DNA of 64,000 bases from Solimonas sp036405815 (GTDB taxonomy: Bacteria > Pseudomonadota > Gammaproteobacteria > Nevskiales > Nevskiaceae): the NCBI GenBank assembly GCA_036405815.1, contig DASWWX010000040.1:1-64000 (forward strand), read 5' to 3'. Each line of letters starts with the position of its first letter. The stretch's first letter is position 1. Positions 59,095 through 64,000 of the stretch are shown here, in pieces. Made by a program: the position numbers and the translations under genes. Below the pieces are notes generated by a model. That model was given only the letters and a program-made list of their open reading frames with translations, did not search any database and had not been told where the DNA came from.

Positions 59095-60426
59095 ATGACG
59101 TCGCCGCAACCGCCGACCGTAGCCTTCGCCGATGCGCTGCGCGTGTGGTGGCAGATCGGCTGGATCAGCTTCGGCGGTCCGGCCGGCCAGATCGCCCTGA
59201 TGCATCGACTGCTGGTCGAGGAAAAGCGCTGGATCTCGGAGGCGCGCTTCCTGCACGCGCTGAACTACTGCATGTTGCTGCCGGGCCCGGAGGCGCAGCA
59301 GCTGGCCACTTACATCGGCTGGCTGCTGCATCGGACCTGGGGCGGCATCGTCGCCGGCACCCTGTTCGTGCTGCCCGGTTTCCTGTTGATGACCGCCATC
59401 GCGATCGTCTACGTCCGCTATGGCGAGCTCGATGGGGTGCAGGGCCTGCTGTTCGGTCTGCAGACGGCGACCCTGGCGATCGTGGTCGAGGCGGTGCTCC
59501 GCGTCGGCCGCAAGGCGTTGAAGAGCCGCGCGCTGTGGGGGCTGGCCGGCCTGGCATTCGTTGCGATCTTCGCCTTCGGCGTACCGTTTCCCCTGATCGT
59601 GTTGGGCGCCGGCCTGTGTGGCTGGCTGCTGGCGCGTGGTGGCGCGGCGACAGTAACCGGCGCCGACGCGGGCGCTGGGATCGCCGAGCCGGTTCCGGAG
59701 GCGAGCCTTCCGGGAACGCCGTGGACGCTGCGGGTGCTGTGGGCCGGCGCCGCGCTGTGGGGCCTGCCGGTCCTGCTGCTGATCCTGATGCTGGGCCTGC
59801 AGCACGTCTACACCGAGGAGGCCCTGTTCTTCAGCAAGATGGCCGTCGTGACCTTCGGCGGTGCCTACGCGGTGCTGGCCTACATGACGCAGCAGGCCGT
59901 GGAGCGCTACGGCTGGCTATCGACCGGCGAGATGATGCAGGGTCTGGCGCTGGCCGAAACCACGCCAGGCCCCCTGATCCTGGTGCTGACCTACGTCGGC
60001 TTTCTCGGTGCCTATCGCGATCCCGGCGCCCTGTCGCCGCTGACGGCAGGCCTGTTCGGCGCCACGCTGTCCACCTGGGTCACCTTCGTGCCCTGCTTCC
60101 TGTGGATTTTTCTCGGCGCACCCTATATCGAGCGGCTGCGCGGCCATCGCGGCCTCGCTGCAGCGCTATCCGGCATCACTGCCGCCGTGGTCGGCGTGAT
60201 CCTGAACCTGTCGATCTGGTTTGCGTTGCACGTATTGTTCCGCGACGTCGCCACCTGGCGGGCGGGGCCGTTGCGCTTGCCGGCGCCGGATTGGACATCG
60301 CTCGATCTGGCGGCGCTGCTACTGGGCGCCGGCGCGATCCTGGCGATGTTGCGTTTCCACGTGGGCCTGATTCGCGTACTGCTGATCTGCGCCGCGTTGG
60401 GCTGGGCGCTGACGCTACTGCGCTGA
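59095..60426 (+). CDS. chrA: Chromate transporter (ChrA, two-domain)
   Basis: ATG 59095 gives 443 aa. Two CHR domains are visible in tandem. The first has QIGWISFGGPAGQIALMHRL, LNYCMLLPGPEAQQLATYIG and WLLHRTWGGIVAGTLFVLPG. The second has KMAVVTFGGAYAVLAYMTQQ, MQGLALAETTPGPLILVLTY and VGFLGAYRD. The FGG-P and PGP motifs define the family. About ten to twelve helices are expected. ChrA proteins extrude chromate, usually with sulfate-like selectivity. The linker between the halves (residues about 185-205) is Ala/Gly-rich. Confidence 0.93.
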   Translation: MTSPQPPTVAFADALRVWWQIGWISFGGPAGQIALMHRLLVEEKRWISEARFLHALNYCMLLPGPEAQQLATYIGWLLHRTWGGIVAGTLFVLPGFLLMTAIAIVYVRYGELDGVQGLLFGLQTATLAIVVEAVLRVGRKALKSRALWGLAGLAFVAIFAFGVPFPLIVLGAGLCGWLLARGGAATVTGADAGAGIAEPVPEASLPGTPWTLRVLWAGAALWGLPVLLLILMLGLQHVYTEEALFFSKMAVVTFGGAYAVLAYMTQQAVERYGWLSTGEMMQGLALAETTPGPLILVLTYVGFLGAYRDPGALSPLTAGLFGATLSTWVTFVPCFLWIFLGAPYIERLRGHRGLAAALSGITAAVVGVILNLSIWFALHVLFRDVATWRAGPLRLPAPDWTSLDLAALLLGAGAILAMLRFHVGLIRVLLICAALGWALTLLR

Positions 60427-60455
60427 CTCACTTCGCGATCGGTGGGGACGCGCAA

Positions 60456-60484
60456 CGAAAAACGGCCCGGAGAACCGGGCCGTT
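60456..60484 (-). terminator. Terminator of the beta-helix/diheme gene
   Basis: AACGGCCCGG and CCGGGCCGTT flank an AGAA loop. On the minus strand the hairpin is followed by a five-T run, so it mainly ends the 982-aa gene. It may also slow transcription of the convergent chrA gene. Confidence 0.85.
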
Positions 60485-60505
60485 CGTCGCATCGCGATCG
60501 CTGCG

Positions 60506-63454
60506 TTACGGCAGCAGCGAACCCAGCAGGCCGCCGAGGAAGCCGCCACCGCCGCCGGTGCAGGCTTCGGCACCCGGGTAGCTCTCGTTGACCACCGTGT
60601 TGATCCACTCCTCCACCAGCGCCACGGCTTCGTCGTGCGTGACGCTGCGGGCGATCGGCGGCATGCGCGCGGTCACATCGTTGGTGCCCATGCGGAACGG
60701 AATCACCGAGTTACCGGCATTGCCCGGATGGATGTCGTAGTCGCGACCGCCGGTACCGGTACCGCCGGCCGCGGTCACGCCCTTGCAGATGCCGTAGCTG
60801 GTATCCACCGCTCGCACCGTATCCAAGTACAGACCCGTGTTGGACGCGGCGCCGCGCGGGTTGTGGCAGTGCTGGCAGTTGATCTCGAGATACGCGCGCA
60901 CGCGCGATTCCAGATCGGCCGCGGAATTGGCCGGATGACCCGAGTCGCCCGGCTTGTTGAACACCGGCACGCGTTCGAGCTTGGTCGCAACCTGTGTGCT
61001 CGGATCGACGCCCAGATCGGTCGGGCACCCGACCATCAGGCCGTTGTTGCACCAGTACTGGATCTGGTTGACGCCGAACACCGGATGCAGCGCCTGCCCG
61101 CTGGCCATGGCCGATTCACTGCGATACGGACGGTTCAAATGGCGAACCTTCGGTCCGATCGGCGCGGAGCCGGCCTCGGCATCGTCGTTGGCATGGCAGG
61201 TGATGCACTGGTTCGCATGCGGGATCGCATAGCTGGTGGTGCTGCCCTTCACCGCCGCACCCGAATCGACATCGTTGAAATCCCAGCTCGCGGACGCCTG
61301 ACCGCCGCCCAGCGACAGGCGCGCAACGCGCTTGCCGTCGGCCGCGGTTTCCCAGATATACGGCAGGCCGTCCCAGCGGACCTGGCCGTTGGCGCCACGG
61401 CGCTTGATCAGCAGGCGCGTCTCGATGGCTGTCTCGGTGTTGGCCGTCTGATCCGTGAACGCGAAGGTCTTGGCGATGACGGTGCCGACCGGAAACTGGA
61501 TCGCCGCGTTGACGCCGTCGACCTCGGCACTCTTGTAGATCGCCTTCTCGCCGGACGGCAGGAACACGACGCGGTACTTGGCGGCGTGGTCGGTGAACAG
61601 CTTGGAGTTCAGCGCGTACGGCACGCCGCCGCCGTTCGGCAGACTGCGCGGGTCCTGCGCGTCGGCGAACAGGTGGTACTGATCGAGCGTCGGGCAGTTC
61701 ACATCCAGCGCCGCGCTGTTGATTGCGGTGCCGGAGACGGCGGTGCCGCACAGGCGCGCAATCTCCTCCGCCGTCGGCACCGCGGCGGCGTTGCCGCTCG
61801 GCACGAAGCGCGGAATCACGACCGGGGCCAACGGTGCCAGCTGCTTGCCGTAACGGGTCGGGCAGTCATGCACGCTGATGTCCTTGTCGGCGCGCAGGCC
61901 CGGCAGGCCAGCGACCACCGCCAGCAGCGTTTCCGCACCCGGATTGCCGACGAAGTCGAGGAGTTCAAGGCCCTGGGCACCGTGGAAGTTCATGTAAGCG
62001 GTGCTGTCCGCCGACATGTCGTTGTCGTGAATGCACATGAACCATTCGGGCTTGATGCGCTCGCCGCCGTCGTCGAACTTGTAGGCGTTGTAGTGACAGG
62101 AGGGATTCGGATGCTCGTTGGTGTGGATCGGCTTGCCGCGCGCGTCCTTCGGCACCGGCTGGCCGTTCTGGTCCACCGGATACGGGCATTCCCGGTCGAG
62201 GTCGTCGAGCAGGCCGTCCCAGGCGATGTGCGCACCGCCGTAGGTGCCGAGGCTGGCCACGTTCTTGAGGCCGATCAGCATCGGCAGGGCGCTGGCGACG
62301 TCACTGCCACCGCTGGAGATGATCTTGGCCAGGTCCGGCGGCGGCAGGCGGCTGCCGTTGTTGCGGAACAGGTTGTTATGGATGTGCACGCCTTCGCTGT
62401 AGCCGTCGATCTTCTTGTCGGCCAGACCCGGATCCACCAGCTGATAGGTGGTGATGATCATGCCGGCCGTGTCGTTGTCCGAGAACTCGTTGTTGAAGAC
62501 CTCGATGTTGTCGTAGGCCAGCGTGATGAAGCCCGAGCCGCGCGGCACGTTGCCGACGAAACCACCGGAGTTGAAGTTGTACGAGTTGTTGTTGCGCGAG
62601 ATGTTGTTGAACATCCGCGACCGGTCGCCGTACTGCGTCAGCGCATCCAGGTCATAGATCAGGAAGCCGCCCGTGTTGCACTCGGCGACGTTGCCGTCGT
62701 ACTCGCCGCCCTGCACGTTCTCGATCTCGAAGCCCATCACGTTGTAGGCCGCGCGGCTCTTGCGGATGATCGCGTTGTTGGTCTGGCCGACGTAGATGCC
62801 GGCGTCGGAGGCACCGATCGACTCGGATTCCTCCACCAGGATGTTCTGCGACTCCACCGGGTAGATGCCGTATCGGCCGGTGCTGCGGCTCGGCGTGTAG
62901 TCCGGCGAGGCCGCGCCTTCGGTACGCGGCGGCGCGGTGCAGGCCACGTTGAGCTTCTGCGCGAAGTTCTCGGCGGTGATGGTGTCCTCGTTTGCCATCT
63001 TGCGCGCACCGGACCAGATCGTGCGCACGCGGCGCAGCGTGCCGTGATCGACGCCCTTGAGCTTGATCGCATCGCCCGGCGAGTCGAGCACCGTCAGGTC
63101 CTCGACGACCAGGCCGCGCACATTGATCGCGAGCAGGCCTTCGGCGCTCTCGCTGCCGCGGAACGACAGCACGGTCTTGTCCTTGCCGCAGCCGCGCAGC
63201 GTGATCTCTTCGGTGTTCTGCAGCAGCAGGCCGGAGGTGAAATCGAAGTAGCCGCAGCCGAACTCGATGACGTCCTTGGGGCCGACGCTGACGCTGGCCG
63301 CGATCATGTCGCGCGTTGCGTTGGGGCCAGGCTCGATCTTGTACACGCGGCCCTTGCCACTGCCGCCACCCTCTCCGCCCCCGCCGCCGCCACCGCAGGC
63401 CGCCAGAACGAGAGAAAGCAGGGCAATCGGAACGTATCGGGTCATCATCTTCAT
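60506..63454 (-). CDS. Lipoprotein fusing a parallel beta-helix domain to a diheme c-type cytochrome domain
   Basis: ATG 63454 gives 982 aa with a lipobox LAAC (Cys20) and a poly-Gly linker; a GTG three codons earlier is possible. Residues about 45-370 form a right-handed parallel beta-helix of repeated turns (EITLRGCGKDKTVLSFRG, GLVVEDLTVLDSPGDAIKLK, SQNILVEESESIGASDAGIY, NNAIIRKSRAAYNVMGFEIE). The second half (about 560-960) is the SO2930/HNE_0200-type domain with heme sites CITCH (750-754) and CQHCH (860-864) and MPPIA near the end. The two families are usually adjacent genes; here they are one protein. The function is not known. Confidence 0.9.
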   Translation of the reverse strand: MKMMTRYVPIALLSLVLAACGGGGGGGEGGGSGKGRVYKIEPGPNATRDMIAASVSVGPKDVIEFGCGYFDFTSGLLLQNTEEITLRGCGKDKTVLSFRGSESAEGLLAINVRGLVVEDLTVLDSPGDAIKLKGVDHGTLRRVRTIWSGARKMANEDTITAENFAQKLNVACTAPPRTEGAASPDYTPSRSTGRYGIYPVESQNILVEESESIGASDAGIYVGQTNNAIIRKSRAAYNVMGFEIENVQGGEYDGNVAECNTGGFLIYDLDALTQYGDRSRMFNNISRNNNSYNFNSGGFVGNVPRGSGFITLAYDNIEVFNNEFSDNDTAGMIITTYQLVDPGLADKKIDGYSEGVHIHNNLFRNNGSRLPPPDLAKIISSGGSDVASALPMLIGLKNVASLGTYGGAHIAWDGLLDDLDRECPYPVDQNGQPVPKDARGKPIHTNEHPNPSCHYNAYKFDDGGERIKPEWFMCIHDNDMSADSTAYMNFHGAQGLELLDFVGNPGAETLLAVVAGLPGLRADKDISVHDCPTRYGKQLAPLAPVVIPRFVPSGNAAAVPTAEEIARLCGTAVSGTAINSAALDVNCPTLDQYHLFADAQDPRSLPNGGGVPYALNSKLFTDHAAKYRVVFLPSGEKAIYKSAEVDGVNAAIQFPVGTVIAKTFAFTDQTANTETAIETRLLIKRRGANGQVRWDGLPYIWETAADGKRVARLSLGGGQASASWDFNDVDSGAAVKGSTTSYAIPHANQCITCHANDDAEAGSAPIGPKVRHLNRPYRSESAMASGQALHPVFGVNQIQYWCNNGLMVGCPTDLGVDPSTQVATKLERVPVFNKPGDSGHPANSAADLESRVRAYLEINCQHCHNPRGAASNTGLYLDTVRAVDTSYGICKGVTAAGGTGTGGRDYDIHPGNAGNSVIPFRMGTNDVTARMPPIARSVTHDEAVALVEEWINTVVNESYPGAEACTGGGGGFLGGLLGSLLP

Positions 63455-63594
63455 GGGAGGCACCGTGGGGGAACGCGGCAGGCCGCGCAGCCTGAGGAAA
63501 GCGGGATTATCGCGTCATTGCCGGACGATGACAGACATCGACAGTGGTAAATCGCGCCTAAGCCGCGCCTCAGCATCGCTTGCGATGCCATCCC

Positions 63595-63930
63595 TCACGC
63601 CGCCGGCCGAGGTCCAAACAGGATGATCGCCATGCCGAGCAGGCAGACGGCAGCGCCGATCAGGTCGGTGGCGGTCGGGCGCACCGCATCCACCGCCCAC
63701 AGCCACAGCAGCGCCACGCCGACGTAGACGCCGCCGTAGGCCGCGTAGACGCGTCCGGCGGCCTGCGGGTGGAGGGTCAACAACCAGGCGAACAGGGCCA
63801 GGCTCAGCGCCGCGGGCACCAGCAACCAGGCGCTGCGGCCTTCGCGCAGCCACAGGTACGGCAGGTAGCAGCCGACGATTTCCGCCAGTGCGGTGACGAC
63901 GAACAAGCCGAAGACCTTGAGCACGTCCAT
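63595..63930 (-). CDS. ynfA: YnfA/UPF0060-family membrane protein
   Basis: I chose ATG 63930, which gives the family's normal length (111 aa) and opening VLKVFGLFVVTALAEIVGCY; the longer frame has a weak start. Four helices are present: a first ending in LAEIVGCYLPYLWLREGRS, AWLLVPAALSLALFAWLLTL, GRVYAAYGGVYVGVALLWLW and DLIGAAVCLLGMAIILFGPR. The pattern is close to E. coli YnfA, a small-multidrug-resistance-like protein. It may export cationic compounds, but evidence in the family is limited. The downstream gene on the same strand is the beta-helix fusion. Confidence 0.9.
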   Translation of the reverse strand: MDVLKVFGLFVVTALAEIVGCYLPYLWLREGRSAWLLVPAALSLALFAWLLTLHPQAAGRVYAAYGGVYVGVALLWLWAVDAVRPTATDLIGAAVCLLGMAIILFGPRPAA

Positions 63931-64000
63931 GCGCGATTCCGTCGGACCGGGCCGCAGGAACGGGCCCAGAATGGTGGGTGCAGGAAGCATGCCGGACCCG

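Noticed and set aside
60635..63550. 971-aa plus-strand frame over the beta-helix/diheme gene
   Set aside because: The minus-strand frame has a lipobox and two CxxCH sites and is followed by a terminator. The plus-strand product is Arg/Val/Ala-rich with no recognisable domain.
1..64000. tRNA, rRNA and CRISPR arrays
   Set aside because: I found no cloverleaf-like tRNA, no rRNA-like conserved block and no regularly spaced repeats by reading. A covariance search could still find a small RNA that I missed.

Overview
The window is a high-GC chromosomal segment with about 47 recognisable protein genes, one gene remnant and no rRNA, tRNA or CRISPR array that I could see. The content points to a free-living, lipid-degrading gammaproteobacterium: TonB-dependent receptors, outer-membrane DUF1302/DUF1329 proteins with an MMPL-type RND transporter, many acyl-CoA dehydrogenases, a FadH-type dienoyl-CoA reductase, and a fused beta-helix/diheme c-type protein. 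This mix recalls Nevskiales/Solimonadaceae or neighbouring Xanthomonadales. That placement is an inference from gene content only.

Layout. (1) Bases 1-3570: the 3' part of a haem-type TonB receptor, a lipoprotein with two HmuY-like domains, and the C-terminal stub of another TonB receptor. (2) Bases 3577-5278: a visibly AT-richer island that looks like an integron gene cassette. It carries two translationally coupled minus-strand genes, a nucleotidyltransferase-fold protein resembling DUF6932 and an unknown 315-aa partner. An attC-like 73-bp imperfect palindrome lies on the upstream side and a truncated attC on the downstream side. This is the best candidate for an undescribed (defence or toxin-antitoxin-like) system. 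(3) Bases 5340-13531: a ferric-siderophore operon under a sigma70-like promoter covered by a Fur box. It holds a small membrane protein, a PepSY reductase, a DUF3325-like protein, a receptor, a second PepSY protein, a second receptor, and then a terminator. (4) Bases 13600-23750: a TetR regulator, a serine hydrolase, small membrane proteins, an alpha/beta hydrolase, a hot-dog thioesterase, FadH, a DUF3089 lipoprotein and a small outer-membrane barrel behind a 43-bp near-perfect palindrome.

(5) Bases 23770-35090: a large acyl-CoA dehydrogenase, VOC, DUF488 and DUF4282 proteins, a Tat-exported PLP racemase/aldolase-like enzyme coupled to a Tat-exported sugar-lactone oxidase, DUF1302, a divergent AraC regulator and DUF1329. 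(6) Bases 35100-49000: a fatty-acid catabolic block. It has a crotonase, a minus-strand run (LysR, acyl-CoA synthetase, SRPBCC protein, two acyl-CoA dehydrogenases), and a plus-strand run (APH-like acyl kinase, acyl-CoA dehydrogenase, MDR reductase, MFS and SLC13 transporters). (7) Bases 48980-64000: an unknown protein, an MMPL transporter, a subtilase lipoprotein, a MASE1-PAS-GGDEF protein, a metallo-hydrolase divergent from a chromate transporter, the beta-helix/diheme fusion and a YnfA protein.

Functionally the window combines iron/haem acquisition, fatty-acid or sterol-like lipid breakdown with envelope transport, and one horizontally acquired cassette.
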